Source: Chrysomallon squamiferum
Lineage: Eukaryota > Mollusca > Gastropoda > Neomphalida > Peltospiridae
Length of the DNA: 35,000 nucleotides
Assembly: GCA_012295275.1 (NCBI GenBank)
Contig: CM022676.1
Span: 3,384,758-3,419,757 of the forward strand
Reading direction: 5' to 3'
This document shows, one piece after another, positions 21,590-32,167 of the stretch; positions within the stretch are counted from its first letter, which is position 1; the number at the start of each line of letters is the position of its first letter. The notes beneath the pieces are model-generated. The model did not search any database. It saw only the letters and a program-made list of their open reading frames with translations, and had not been told where the DNA came from. The position numbers were made by a program, and so were the translations under genes.

Positions 21590-22765
21590 TATTTGCACTG
21601 GTAATTCAAATTACAAGTGTTGATTCAGTTTAAATTAGTAATTCAATTAGCTCGCGAGAAATCACGTTTAAAGTGGCTAGTCGAATAATGCATGATAAAT
21701 CACGTTAAATTATCAAATCAAATAACACGTTATGAATCACGTTGAAGTAGTAAATCAAATAAAACGTGGGAAAAATCAGGCTAAAAAAATTCACGTTAAT
21801 GAAGTACTTCAAATAAAACGTGACAAATCACGTTAAAGCAGCAATATAAAGTAGTAATTGGAGTTCAAGAAACAGGTGGCATTTCATGTCAAATAACTCA
21901 GTGAAGTAATATGTGGCAATTTACATTAAAACGACGTTTAAAATAGCACGGTATAATTCTGGTAACACATTTCATGTTAAAATGACATTTGAAGTACGAC
22001 ATGATGACATTTCTAGTAAAACATGCTAGTTCAGTTTAAAATGGCCACAGAATTTACACGTGTCAGTTCAGTCCACGTTAAAGTAACTCAGTGTGAGAAT
22101 TCAGCCTGAATTCTTGTTACAAAGATACTGTAATTCAAGTCATGTAATTAGATAGAAGTGGCAGTTGAACTATCATGCGATAAATTAAAGTCGGAATGAC
22201 AGCAAAAGTAAAACATTATAATTCAAGATAACGCGACAAGTCAAGTAGTACGTGGCAATCCAAATAATACGTGATGATTCAAATAACGTGACAGTTGAAG
22301 CATCCCATGGTAATTCAAGTTAAAGTGACAACAGAGATAACATAATAATTCAAAGTTGAAGTGACAAGTGAAATAACGTGATAATTCATGTTAAAACTGC
22401 AGCTGATTCATAACCTGATTATTCAAAATAAAGTGACAATTGAAGTAACACAGGATCATTCATTCAAGTTAAAGTGAAGATAACAAAAGTATCACTTGGT
22501 GATTTTAAAGATAACGTGATAATTCAGTAATTATAATTGAAATAACAGCTGAGATAACAGGTAGTAATTCAAGTTAATAAGTAAAACGTGACATCGCAGT
22601 CTGCACATGGCAATATAAGTAACACGTGATTACTCACAATAATGCAACAATGTGCGTTATGTGGTAACTTAAACTGAACTAGCGATTCATATTACAGTTC
22701 AAAATACACTCAGCAATTATCATTACATTGGTAGCTCAAGTTTAGAGTAATTCAGATTTCTCTTG
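21590..22765. repeat. Strongly decayed ~37-40-bp tandem repeat
   Basis: Words related to TTCAAGTTAAAGTGACA and AATAACACGTGAT recur throughout this kilobase. Anchors of the type CACGTTAAA or AAGTTAAAGTGA start near 21667, 21704, 21738, 21791, 21829, 21924, 21972, 22033, 22074, 22318, 22355, 22388, 22427, 22468 and 22503. Many intervals are 33-41 bp and several others are near multiples. No two units are identical, so the array is old. It is not a microsatellite and has no open frame. Many units carry ACGTG. Confidence 0.8.
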
Positions 22766-22804
22766 TATTAATCAAGCTACTAACAGTAATAGTTATTTAC
22801 AGTG

Positions 22805-22883
22805 ATTATTATTATTATCATTATTACTACTACTACTACTACCACTATTAGTATTATTAGTAGCAGTAATAGTAGTATTACTA

Positions 22884-22923
<40 letters not shown>

Positions 22924-22950
22924 TACTACTATTACTACAACTACTACTAG
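22805..22950. repeat. (TTA)/(CTA)n trinucleotide array
   Basis: ATT, ACT, AGT and TTA triplets, purest at 22885-22921. The reverse frame is poly-Ile/Val and is not a gene. Confidence 0.9.
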
Positions 22951-23225
22951 TTTAAACAAATTCATTCGTTAATTTATTAATTCAAATATTATTCATTCAT
23001 TCAAGCAAAAGTAGAATAACTTTCTTACTAAAATAGATAAATAATTAATTATCAGTGAACATCATTATGACCATGATTGTGATAATAATAATAATTATAT
23101 ATATCGACTTAAAGTAAACAGCAAATTATGTCAGTTCATTTGTAAGTTTTTCCATTACTTCATAATAATTATATTAGTTATTTAAAGTCTACATTTTGTT
23201 ATCCTGGTTTGTTGTTTAACAACAA
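22951..23225. other. AT-rich spacer
   Basis: Unique AT-rich DNA. Nothing supportable. Confidence 0.45.
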
Positions 23226-23460
23226 AAAATATCACCACCATTACCACCACCAGAAACAAAACTACAACAACATCAAGAATAATAACAATAACACAACCAC
23301 CACCACCACCACCACCACCACCACCAACACCAACTACAACAACAACAACAGTAATACTAAAAATTAGGTTGATAATGATAATGATGAGACGATGATGATT
23401 ATAATGATTTAATAATGACAATAAGAAATACATAACAACGACGACGACAACGATGTCAAA
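23226..23460. repeat. (ACC)n with (ACA)/(GAT)n flanks
   Basis: Impure ACC and ACA triplets surround ten pure CAC/ACC units at 23296-23325. GAT and ACG triplets follow to 23460. The (ACC)n block is unusual here for its G+C content. Confidence 0.9.
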
Positions 23461-23728
23461 GATGATGTCATGCTTGCACTACATTCTTCAAGGATAGCAT
23501 ATTTTACTTTACCTCTTCTAATCAGCCTAGCACTGTAAACAACACTGAAAACTCATCAATAACACACAAACCTTGGCTCTGAATCGTGTTTGGATTGCAC
23601 AGCACATTATTGTAAGCCTCTTTCTTAGCTGGCAGTTTCAATGATTTATTAACAATATCTCCTACCACATGCTTGATGTAGTAGGATCAAAACCTTGAAC
23701 CCGACCTCATCAAAGAACTAAAAGGAAG
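23461..23728 (+). mobile_element. Possible retroposed segment ahead of poly(A)32
   Basis: This 270-bp unique block is better balanced in composition than its neighbours and ends directly in A32 (23729-23760), a layout typical of LINE or SINE 3' ends. No reverse-transcriptase frame or polymerase III box is visible, so the family is unknown. A chance A-run next to unique DNA is the alternative. Confidence 0.3.

Positions 23729-23760
<32 letters not shown>
23729..23760. repeat. Poly(A)32
   Basis: Thirty-two consecutive A residues followed by GTGAGTAATT. Confidence 0.95.
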
Positions 23761-23762
<2 letters not shown>

Positions 23763-23963
23763 GAGTAATTCCCTAACATACTAACATTATTACTGTCTTG
23801 GCCATAAAAGATAGGCTTCTGAATTGGATGACTCAAGAAAGACTTGAATATTTGTTGTTATAAGTATTTTAAAAAATTACTGTGGCCTTTTAGGTTCATT
23901 TATTATCTAATTTTAGATAGTATAGTTTTTATTTTCTTTCTGTTTTACAAAACACCTAATTAC
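23761..23963. other. Unique spacer
   Basis: Non-repetitive, no gene seen. Confidence 0.45.
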
Positions 23964-24010
23964 GGTGTGTGTGTGTATGTGTGTGTATGTGAGTGTGTGG
24001 GTGTATCTGT

Positions 24011-24045
<35 letters not shown>
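23964..24045. repeat. (TG)n-(TA)n compound microsatellite
   Basis: Impure GT units at 23965-24012 and pure TA at 24015-24044. Confidence 0.92.
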
Positions 24046-24047
<2 letters not shown>

Positions 24048-24365
24048 TAACCTGTAAACAGGTCTGTTCCCTTTAACAAAAAAAGAAAATAACGTGACTT
24101 TTATAAGCTTTGGATGACGTTTATAGTTAAACGTTAAAACAATACATTCATTAATTTTAATTTATGTTGTTTCCTGCTCTGAGATAACGTACGTAGACTG
24201 AATCTATTAACTTATTTTATAATTATTTTATTTCTTAATAAATAATTTTTTTATTATTTGATAACAAGTTTGACGTGTGTGGTTGACAATGAAAAACATT
24301 CTGATTTGTTTAGCACATGTTTGTTTTCATTCAAAAAATACATTTATTTATAGATTTCTTCAATT
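24046..24365. other. Unique AT-rich spacer
   Basis: No repeat beyond short AT runs, no gene. Confidence 0.45.
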
Positions 24366-24500
24366 TATTATTATTATCATCATCATCATCATCAACATCG
24401 TCATCATCAGTAGTATTAATATTTGTATTAATATTATCATCATCATCATCATCATCATTAACATTATCATTATAACTATTGTCACTGCTGTTGTTGTTGA
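24366..24500. repeat. (ATT)/(ATC)n array
   Basis: ATT and ATC triplets with a short interruption at 24407-24434. The frame across it is poly-Ile. Confidence 0.9.
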
Positions 24501-24735
24501 TTGATTTATTTTAATAGATTTCTTTCCTTTGACTAAAAATTAAATCTTTAAAAGTTCATTTATGGTCTTTCATAAATTATTTATTTATTTAAAACAGCTT
24601 TCTATATTAATAACAACACTATTAAAATTACCTTTAGTTTGTATTATGAAGACATTTCTAAATAAAAACATAAAATTATCGCTTTATATTTCAGTTTTAC
24701 AGTAATTACGTTAACAGAACAATCTGCAGCCATAT
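24501..24735. other. AT-rich spacer
   Basis: Unique AT-rich DNA, nothing supportable. Confidence 0.45.
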
Positions 24736-24872
24736 TACTACAACAACAACTACTACTACAGCAACTACTACTGCAACTACTACTACAACTACTACTGCTT
24801 TGCTACTAATTGCAATAATGATGGTAATAATGATAAAATAATAATAGAGATGATTATAATGTTGATAATAAA

Positions 24873-24923
<51 letters not shown>

Positions 24924-24955
24924 TTAACAATAATAATAATAAATAATAATGATAA
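24736..24955. repeat. (ACT)/(ACA)n then (AAAT)n-(AAT)n
   Basis: ACT and ACA triplets at 24736-24797, AAAT at 24867-24890 and AAT at 24890-24945. Confidence 0.9.
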
Positions 24956-25518
24956 TGAAAGAAAAAAGTGATAAATAACTAAATATAATAACTGATAATA
25001 TCTAGATAAAAATATATACAAATTATTTACATATGCTATGCACGCCATAGTCACTCAGTCCCACCCACTGACGAGGATACGCCTTTATTGTGATTAGACA
25101 CGCCTACTTTGAAATGTACACTGTCAGGGTATATTTTATGTGATTTGAAAATTTACAGGAAAAACTATAGCGATTTATCTTCTAAGAAGAAGAAGATGAA
25201 GAAGAAGCAAAGGATTGGTATTCATAGAAATAAACCCATTGTATTATTCAAACCATTATAAAGTCATACAAACACACACAGACAAAAGTACAAGCTTTAT
25301 AATGCAAACAGAAATATACACACACACATATTCGATAAAGAAATGTATGATAAAGATAAAAGGTGTATAAAAATAAGGGGATATAACTCTATGACACTGA
25401 ATACTAAATAGGTGTCGCTGATAAACTACTGCATTAGAAACAAAAAGATCATTAAAAATATATTTTAAAATTTCTGTCTGTCTCTCTGTCTGTCTGACAC
25501 ACACGCATACTTTCTGTC

Positions 25519-25525
<7 letters not shown>
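24956..25525. other. Unique spacer with a small G+C-richer patch
   Basis: The stretch 25040-25130 is more balanced (CCCACCCACTGACG and CGCC words). A short AAG tract (25185-25208) and CA-rich stretches (25265-25330) are also present. No coding evidence. Confidence 0.4.

Positions 25526-25613
<88 letters not shown>
25526..25613. repeat. (TC)43 microsatellite
   Basis: Pure TC for about 87 bp, preceded by TCTG words. The minus-strand Arg-Glu frame is an artefact. Confidence 0.97.
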
Positions 25614-25616
<3 letters not shown>

Positions 25617-25734
25617 TGTACGTATAAAATTATAAATATATGTGTACATATTATATTTTGTTCACACACACAAACACCGATTGATAGACAAATAATGAGA
25701 GTGACTATATATAAGAAAAAAATATTAAATATAT

Positions 25735-25769
25735 TTCACACACCCACACACTCACGCACACACACCCGC

Positions 25770-25844
<75 letters not shown>
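25735..25844. repeat. (CA)n-(CT)22 compound microsatellite
   Basis: CA units with CC and CG substitutions at 25735-25800, then pure CT at 25801-25844. Confidence 0.96.
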
Positions 25845-25849
<5 letters not shown>

Positions 25850-25979
25850 ATTTAAAGAAATAAAATCCTTTGCAATTTATATATACAGAGAGAGATTCCA
25901 TTTTATATTTATTATTAGGTGAACGCTTTCTTTATTTACTCTATTGCATTTCTGTCTATTTGACTATTATGTAATTGAG

Positions 25980-26033
25980 TCATATATATGTATATATGTG
26001 TGTATATGTGTGTATATGTGTGTATATGTGTGT
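25980..26033. repeat. 10-bp repeat (TATATGTGTG)n
   Basis: TATATGTGTG recurs four times at 10-bp spacing, about one helical turn, with a shorter TATATATG start. Slippage between TA and TG microsatellites has created a longer unit. Confidence 0.9.
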
Positions 26034-26595
26034 AGGTTGCTGATGTACTGATTTGAATTCATTTATATTCTAAAATCTTATTTGATTTTACTGATTAAAA
26101 TAAAAATGCATTTAAAAATTAGTTTCTTTGTTAATTAAACATTTTCTGATGATTATTTAAGTTGCATGTAACTTAATTACATAGCAAAATTTAAGAAAAA
26201 ACACCAAAATAAGAGAGTAACATCCAGAATATATATATATATATACAGATATATATATATATATCTATATATATATTTACATATCTAAATTATTTTAATA
26301 TAATTGTGCTGACAAACAAAACATTAAAATAATGAGAAACTATAATACTCCTACAGAGATAAAACACATACACACAGACACACACATACACTTACATATA
26401 CATATATATATATATACTTACGTCTAGACAGTAATAAATATATGTTTATTTATTGCAGTAAATTTTAATCATTAATTTATTTGCTTACAAATTTCTCTAA
26501 ATATAATTACTCACAAAACATTTATATTTAAAATATATAAAAATGTTTTAAATATGTAATGGTAAAAAAAAATATATATTAATCAAAGGGTGAAT
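26034..26595. other. AT-rich spacer with (TA)n tracts and one Smad palindrome
   Basis: TA runs at 26230-26275 and 26399-26416, CA at 26367-26392. GTCTAGAC occurs at 26422-26429 in otherwise AT-rich sequence. No gene. Confidence 0.55.
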
Positions 26596-26596
26596 A

Positions 26597-26637
<41 letters not shown>

Positions 26638-26640
26638 TTT
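26596..26640. repeat. (ATT)14 microsatellite
   Basis: Pure ATT units over about 42 bp, then T-rich sequence. Confidence 0.95.
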
Positions 26641-27025
26641 AATTTAAAATTTAACGTTTGGCTCAACGGTTGTTTGTTTAATTTTATTTATAATTTTATT
26701 TTTTTAATAATTATTACATTTATTATGAATTATAATTTTAGTTGCTTTTTTCTTCTTTTTTTTTCTTTCTTTTTTTTCATTTTTTTTTTTTTTCTCCAAT
26801 GATAATGAATTAACACACACCACATATAAACTGCAGAAAATACACTGAAGGGAACCGACATATTGAAACTTTTTTTCTTATTTTTAAAATATATTTTCAA
26901 AGAATTATATAGTTTATATTTTGTAAATCAACGGAATAATACGTCAGAACAACAAACTAATCATTTTAGTAACTTACGTTATTACGTCATAAGATAAATT
27001 ATCTTTAAATCTCTTTTTAAACTGA
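26641..27025. other. AT-rich spacer with T-rich block
   Basis: T-rich runs at 26745-26795. The sequences ACGTCAG (26941) and TTACGTCAT (26982-26990) are two CRE-like words. Otherwise unique. Confidence 0.5.
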
Positions 27026-27029
27026 TATA

Positions 27030-27300
27030 AGCGTACAGATGGTAAAATTTCCTTTCAGTTTTTGCTCGCTTTCTGCTGTCGAACGTCGGCAATGTTCGGC
27101 AAATGTCGGATCTTTTGAACCAGACGTTTTCGATTGCTCTGTCTGGAAACTATGCAAATGAGTATGGCAGTGCGGTCGCACCCGGTACTACTTTCTTTTG
27201 CTGTATCCGTGCGCCGCTGTATGAAAATGTGGGAAATTGACCAATGAAAATGTACTTCTGCCAGCAGATAGAAGTTCATTAGTATGCAGAAAGAATATTA
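27030..27300. promoter_or_regulatory. CpG-richer island with octamer and CCAAT motifs
   Basis: Sharply richer in CpG than its flanks. ATGCAAAT (27152-27159) is a perfect POU octamer and GACCAATGA (27239-27247) contains a CCAAT box. A run of related words (GTCGGCAAT, GTTCGGCAAAT, GTCGGAT) lies at 27084-27111. The minus-strand frame 27055-27279 (74 codons) spans the island but has no recognisable domain. Octamer plus CCAAT is a known metazoan promoter combination, for example in histone genes. No histone gene lies in reach here, so promoter identity is inference. Confidence 0.4.
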
Positions 27301-27372
27301 TAATGTGTAGGTATTTTCACTTACAAAATTATTTTTTTTTCGTTTATTTCATCTATTTGTCGATTTCTTTAA
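27301..27372. other. Short T-rich spacer
   Basis: Nothing supportable between the island and the (ATT)n tract. Confidence 0.4.

Positions 27373-27426
<54 letters not shown>
27373..27426. repeat. (ATT)18 microsatellite
   Basis: Pure ATT units for 54 bp. The overlapping frame reads as poly-Tyr. Confidence 0.97.
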
Positions 27427-27427
<1 letters not shown>

Positions 27428-27586
27428 TGTCGTTGTTGTTGTTTATTTAATTTACTGCAATAGTTTCCAATCGTTTTTAAAAAAAAGTCTTTAAAACTTA
27501 AACTGATTTTTTGTAAATAAATTCTACATTAATAAAAACTATCGAAGTAGAAATAAGATAATATACTTTATATTATGAAGATATTG

Positions 27587-27589
<3 letters not shown>

Positions 27590-27631
<42 letters not shown>
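27590..27631. repeat. (TA)21 microsatellite
   Basis: Pure TA for about 42 bp. Confidence 0.96.
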
Positions 27632-27634
<3 letters not shown>

Positions 27635-27905
27635 CGTTTTTGAGAAGTTTTCTGTAATTTTGTAATGCTGTATTTACGATTGTTAGTTTGAAAAAAAAAA
27701 AAAAAAGCTATTTTTATTTACACTTTCTAGGGAAATAAATAAAACGAATCTAAATTAGTAATAAAATAAATAAAATAAAATATACAGAACTCACCCAAAA
27801 TTTTGAATATATTCTATTTTAGATAATTAAATTCACGAATTATTTCTTTTTTGTCGTTTTGACTATATACCACAGCAAACGAACATAAAAAAAAAAAAAA
27901 AAAAA
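27632..27905. other. AT-rich spacer with poly(A) runs
   Basis: A15 near 27691-27705 and A19 at 27887-27905. No gene. Confidence 0.5.
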
Positions 27906-28205
27906 CACCCCAAAACCCTCGAAAAACAACAACAACAATTTTAACAAAAAATGCAGAAATAACAACAACTGCAACAGCAACAATAATAAAATACTAATGA
28001 CAAGACCAACAACAGCAACAACAGCACAATAATAATAATAATAATAATAATAATAGTTGTTTATGATATTAACAACAACAACAACAACAATAACAACAAC
28101 AACAACAACAACAATAAGCACAATAATAATGACAATAAGGTTGATAATAGTATTAAAAATAACGATGATGCTGACGATGGTGACAGTGGTGATGATGATG
28201 CTTAA
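27906..28205. repeat. (AAC)/(AAT)/(GAT)n trinucleotide region
   Basis: AAC units at 27925-27940 and 28073-28112, AAT at 28027-28056, GAT at 28160-28200. Frames on both strands are poly-Thr, poly-Tyr or poly-Val. Confidence 0.9.
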
Positions 28206-28700
28206 ATGCAAAAATAGAAATTATGCTCAAATTTTGTTCCCAAATTGTAAATAAAACAAAAATAAAATTGGGGCGTTGTCTTTGTGATCGCAGATCGTTG
28301 GATCAAGCCATGAATACCAAAGACCTGTTTAAAACTTAAAGCTTTAATTTATTATAGCTCTTACGTCGTTAAACTCTCATCTAAAGTTTTAACATTCTCA
28401 ATATCGAAACGCTTTCTGAAAAACTATTTCAAAATGTATTCATTCACTTATTTATTATCATTTTAGGCATCATATTGCGTAGAGAGAGTTCTGGAGAGAA
28501 AGAAAGTTTAGCGTGTATATTTATATTAATTTCAGTATTTTGGTCATTTAAAATTTCATAAAAATATTTCTTAGGTCATTCTTACGTTTAATTCAGAGTT
28601 TTATGTACAGTATGATTTATCCAGTATAAATAATTCAAATTGTTATTTTTATAATATCTAGCGAGATCATAATGGAAGATTTTTATAAAGAAATTTTGAT
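28206..28700. other. Unique spacer
   Basis: The segment 28268-28320 is more balanced (TGATCGCAGATCGTTGGATC) and might be a degenerate tRNA-like fragment, but the boxes are not convincing. The rest is AT-rich unique DNA. Confidence 0.4.
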
Positions 28701-29165
28701 TATATTTATACATTTCAATTTAGAATATTATTTTAGAATTACGTATTTTAGCAAAAATATGAAGAATTTACTTTAAAAAAATTTTAAAAAAAAACTCATT
28801 CATGAATATAAATTTTCAGTTCTGAAAAAAAGGTATTATAGAATATTACTTTTTAGCAAATTATAAGTTTAGAATTTATATTTTAGAATAAACTATTATT
28901 ATAAACTTTTTACATTTCAGTTTAGACAAAATTACTTTAGAAGGTACATGAACGGCTTAGAAAATTAGTACAGAAATGAAAAATAGAAACTTAGCTTAGA
29001 AATTTATATTTTCATTTTCATCATAAATAAGAACTTTAGCGTTATTTTTAATACATGTTTTAGTTTTAATGTTTTTCTTTTCTTCTTATTATTATTACTT
29101 TTTTATTTTACTTCTTTTTTTTTTAGTTGAGATAAATAGATTAGAATTTATTTTAGAAAGGACAT
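28700..29165. repeat. Decayed TTAGAA-rich region
   Basis: TTTAGAAT-like words recur at about 28721, 28733, 28870, 28883, 28939, 28957, 29003 and 29150, with related TTTAGCAAA (28748, 28852). TACATTTCA followed by TTTAGA appears twice (28709 and 28911). This suggests an eroded AT-rich tandem repeat without a clean period, and AT bias alone could inflate the appearance. Confidence 0.4.
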
Positions 29166-29352
29166 TATTTTCCAAAATTAAAAATCAGTGAATACAGACA
29201 GCTGAGAATTGTTTGTTTAGTAAAGAAAATTAATTTTTAATTTAAATTTGACTAGCGATAACTTTGTTAGAACTTTTCATTTTAAGAAAGAATAATTTTA
29301 AACTTTTATGCTTTCATAAAATTGATTAATTGTAATTGAAGAACACAGTAAC

Positions 29353-29353
<1 letters not shown>
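29166..29353. other. AT-rich spacer
   Basis: Nothing supportable. Confidence 0.45.
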
Positions 29354-29394
<41 letters not shown>

Positions 29395-29422
29395 GAAAAT
29401 TATAATGATGGTGATGATAACG

Positions 29423-29478
<56 letters not shown>

Positions 29479-29480
29479 CG
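29354..29480. repeat. (AAT)n-(GAT)-(AAT)n
   Basis: AAT units at 29354-29393 and 29423-29478 separated by ATGATGGTGATGATAACG. Confidence 0.95.
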
Positions 29481-29689
29481 TTGTCATCGATATCATAATA
29501 ATAATCAATCTACTGTTTTTATCATTTTAATCAAAGCGCTTTCTATAAATTTTTACTTTTAAAATAAACATTAATTTTGATTAATAAAAGTTTAAATTTT
29601 GTAAAATATGGAAAATTTGGAAAATATGATTAAGTTATATTATGTGTTTGATTATATTTTAAGGGATTAATACAATAATAATTAAATAA
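29481..29689. other. AT-rich spacer
   Basis: Nothing supportable. Confidence 0.45.
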
Positions 29690-29690
29690 A

Positions 29691-29750
<60 letters not shown>
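29690..29750. repeat. (AAT)20 microsatellite
   Basis: Pure AAT units over about 59 bp. Confidence 0.96.
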
Positions 29751-29752
<2 letters not shown>

Positions 29753-30184
29753 TTAAAACATAATCTAGATATATAACATGGAGATGAAAATAATATTTTT
29801 GTTTTTGTTATTTTGGTAGTTTGATATTCAAACCGGTTTTTAATTAAAATGATTGTTTCGTTTTCTTGTTCATTAAGTTTAAACAATATAACTATGATAG
29901 TTTAATATAAAAATGTTATACTTATTTATTGATTATTAAAAATTAAAATAAGTATAAACATAATATAATATTTCTTTCTTTAATTTTGTTGCAAAATATA
30001 TATATTTCAAACATAATTATTACTTTTTATATAAACTTTTAATTTTTCATATCTAATATTTTTTAATAAAATAAAATAAAATAAAACAAAAAATAAAAAT
30101 ATATATAAAAAATAAATAAAATAAAAAATAAAAATATTTTAATTATCCACAACAATAATTATAAAAAGTGGATTATAATTAAGT
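29751..30184. other. Very AT-rich spacer
   Basis: Unique AT-rich DNA with (AAAAT)n patches at 30065-30140. No gene. Confidence 0.5.
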
Positions 30185-30395
30185 AAAAATCTTACCATTT
30201 CAACTTACATAATAAAATGGTGATGTCAATATGGCGCTTCCAGGAGCCCAAGTCCTCTGATTAAGTCTTAAGGATGACATGCGCAGTCTAACTGACAAAA
30301 CTGACCAATGAAAACGCTCCATTTTTCTCGGAAGGACTATTACTTATTTTAGAAGTAAGGTGTTCGTGACCTAAGTTTTAAAGATAATTATATTA
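30185..30395 (+). promoter_or_regulatory. CCAAT-TATA module, copy A
   Basis: A G+C-richer block containing ATGGCGC (30231-30237), CATGCGCAG, and a CCAAT box in CTGACCAATGAAAACG (CCAAT at 30304-30308). AT-rich TATA-like sequence lies about 85 bp downstream. It aligns along most of its length with 32708-32896 in the same orientation. Shared ordered words include AAATCTTA, GATGTCA, ATGGCGC, CCAAT, AAAACG, TTTTAGAA and TGACCTA. NF-Y binding to CCAAT is established. That this is a promoter and not a diverged transposon copy is inference. Confidence 0.45.
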
Positions 30396-30836
30396 ATATA
30401 TATATATAATTTAAATATTTAAAATTACATTGAAAAGAAATATATGTAAAAATGTAATGCCTAAATAAGGCAATAAGAAGGGAAAAAAGAAGAAAAAGTT
30501 TGAAAAACTGTCAACAATTTAAATATTTTGATTAAAATTTTACTTTTCTAAAAAAAAAAATTCTAGTTCTCTTTAATTTTTTTAAAATTTTTAAATTTAT
30601 TTATTGATGTATATATAAGCATGTATGAACTCCTGAATAAATAAACATGTATATTAAAATATGTTCATACATATTATATATATGTATGCAACTATTCGCA
30701 TGTATAATATGATAGAAAAATAGATGATAAAAATAAATGAAGTAATTTTACGGACAATTAGTTTGGGGGAAAACGTTATAAAAATAAATAAATGAAACAA
30801 AATTCATGAACTGTAAAAATCCTATCATATTTATTT
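30396..30836. other. AT-rich spacer
   Basis: Unique AT-rich sequence with loose TATG words near 30608-30705. No gene. Confidence 0.5.
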
Positions 30837-30837
30837 G

Positions 30838-30902
<65 letters not shown>
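30837..30902. repeat. (TCTA)16 microsatellite
   Basis: Pure TCTA units over about 64 bp. Confidence 0.97.
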
Positions 30903-31008
30903 ATACACATATATATATTTTACTATTTATCTCTGCATGTTTATTTGTCGATATATGGTACACTAAGCTATAAATAAATAACTCATTTGCAAACTTTGAA
31001 AAGTTTTA

Positions 31009-31011
<3 letters not shown>

Positions 31012-31101
<90 letters not shown>
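31012..31101. repeat. (TC)34-(CA)11 compound microsatellite
   Basis: Pure TC at 31012-31079, then CA to 31101, the same order as at 4608-4684. Confidence 0.97.
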
Positions 31102-31159
31102 TTTCTTATTATTTATATTACAATAAATATATAATAAAACATGCAAATAACTGAAAAAA

Positions 31160-31198
31160 AAAATAAATAATAACAAAACAAAACAACAACAACAAAAA

Positions 31199-31265
<67 letters not shown>
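31160..31265. repeat. (AAT)22 with A-rich and (AAC) lead-in
   Basis: AAAT and AAC words at 31160-31199, pure AAT at 31200-31264. The minus-strand poly-Tyr frame is an artefact. Confidence 0.96.
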
Positions 31266-31560
31266 GTTGTTTTTATTGTTATAGTTCTGGTGATATAGTT
31301 GGAGTAGCTGCAGAAATGATAAAAATGATGAAGACATTGTTATTATAATGATATTAACACTCAAATACAAATTCTGACGGAGGGATTAATAATGTTATAA
31401 GTGTTTACCTTATTTTATTTCCAGTCTTAGGAGTCACTTAAATCGGATTAATGAAGAACAGTGATAATTTATCCCACAGTAACAAAAAAAAAACAAACAA
31501 CGACTACAACAACATCAATCATAATTTAAAACCTATTAACATTCATTACCATAAAATGAA
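31266..31560. other. Unique spacer
   Basis: Non-repetitive AT-rich sequence, no supported gene or motif. Confidence 0.45.
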
Positions 31561-31600
31561 TTATGATGACGATGATGATGATGACGACGATGATTATAAA
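31561..31600. repeat. (GAT)/(GAC)n tract
   Basis: About eleven GAT/GAC triplets, read as poly-Asp in one frame. Confidence 0.85.
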
Positions 31601-31630
31601 ATAACAGAAATACCAACAAGAACGGCAATA

Positions 31631-31714
31631 ATGTCGATGTTTTTCCGTTTCTAAATTGTGATCTATTTCTGACTACTGATACCTAATTATTATAATGTTA
31701 AAAATAAAGCAGAA
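31631..31714 (+). repeat. Dispersed ~85-bp segment, copy 1
   Basis: Begins ATGTCGATGT, contains ATCTATTTCTGACTACT (31661-31677) and ends near AAGCAGAAA. It aligns without large gaps to 34733-34817. Both copies follow a trinucleotide repeat, and both have a (CA)n/(TG)n tract at or shortly after the right end. A dispersed repeat or local duplication is implied. No coding frame is shared. Confidence 0.75.
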
Positions 31715-31715
31715 A

Positions 31716-31751
<36 letters not shown>

Positions 31752-31775
31752 GTTCACGCACACACACACACACTT
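31715..31775. repeat. (TA)9-(CA)n compound microsatellite
   Basis: TA at 31715-31732, CA with one GTTCACG interruption to 31773. Confidence 0.95.
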
Positions 31776-31838
31776 CTGTTTTCTGTTTTCTTTTTTTCTT
31801 TTTTCTCCATCACTGTTATCTATATCAAAGTCAGGTTA

Positions 31839-31842
31839 CTCT

Positions 31843-31892
<50 letters not shown>

Positions 31893-31915
31893 ATAATAAT
31901 AATAATAATACATAA
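31839..31915. repeat. (CTA)17-(AAT)n
   Basis: Pure CTA at 31841-31891, then AAT to 31911. Confidence 0.96.
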
Positions 31916-32118
31916 TACATAATACATGATAATACCTAACAATAAATAATACATAATATCCAAAGTAATATCAATATCATATTAAAAATTATGTTTTAAT
32001 TTATATTTGCTTTATATAATTTATAATTGTGTTAGTAATTATATTTGTAATTGCTTGGGGAAAACAGGAATAAATATAAGTGAATCTAATTATGACAAAA
32101 TATTTAGTATTTTTATTT
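31916..32118. other. AT-rich spacer
   Basis: Short ATACATA words then unique AT-rich DNA. Nothing supportable. Confidence 0.45.
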
Positions 32119-32124
32119 TCCTAT

Positions 32125-32167
<43 letters not shown>

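Noticed and set aside
25381-25430. Third copy of the CCAAT module, suggested by AAATAGGTGTCGCTGA
   Set aside because: Only about 16 bp resembles the 32.86-kb copy. There is no CCAAT or other shared word upstream.
27055-27279. 74-codon minus-strand frame in the CpG-richer island
   Set aside because: It has no recognisable domain and is short enough to arise by chance in G+C-richer DNA. The octamer and CCAAT motifs suggest a regulatory reading.
28268-28320. Third tRNA-like or SINE B box (GGATCAAGCC)
   Set aside because: It is one base short of the B-box consensus with two mismatches, and no T-arm pairing is evident.
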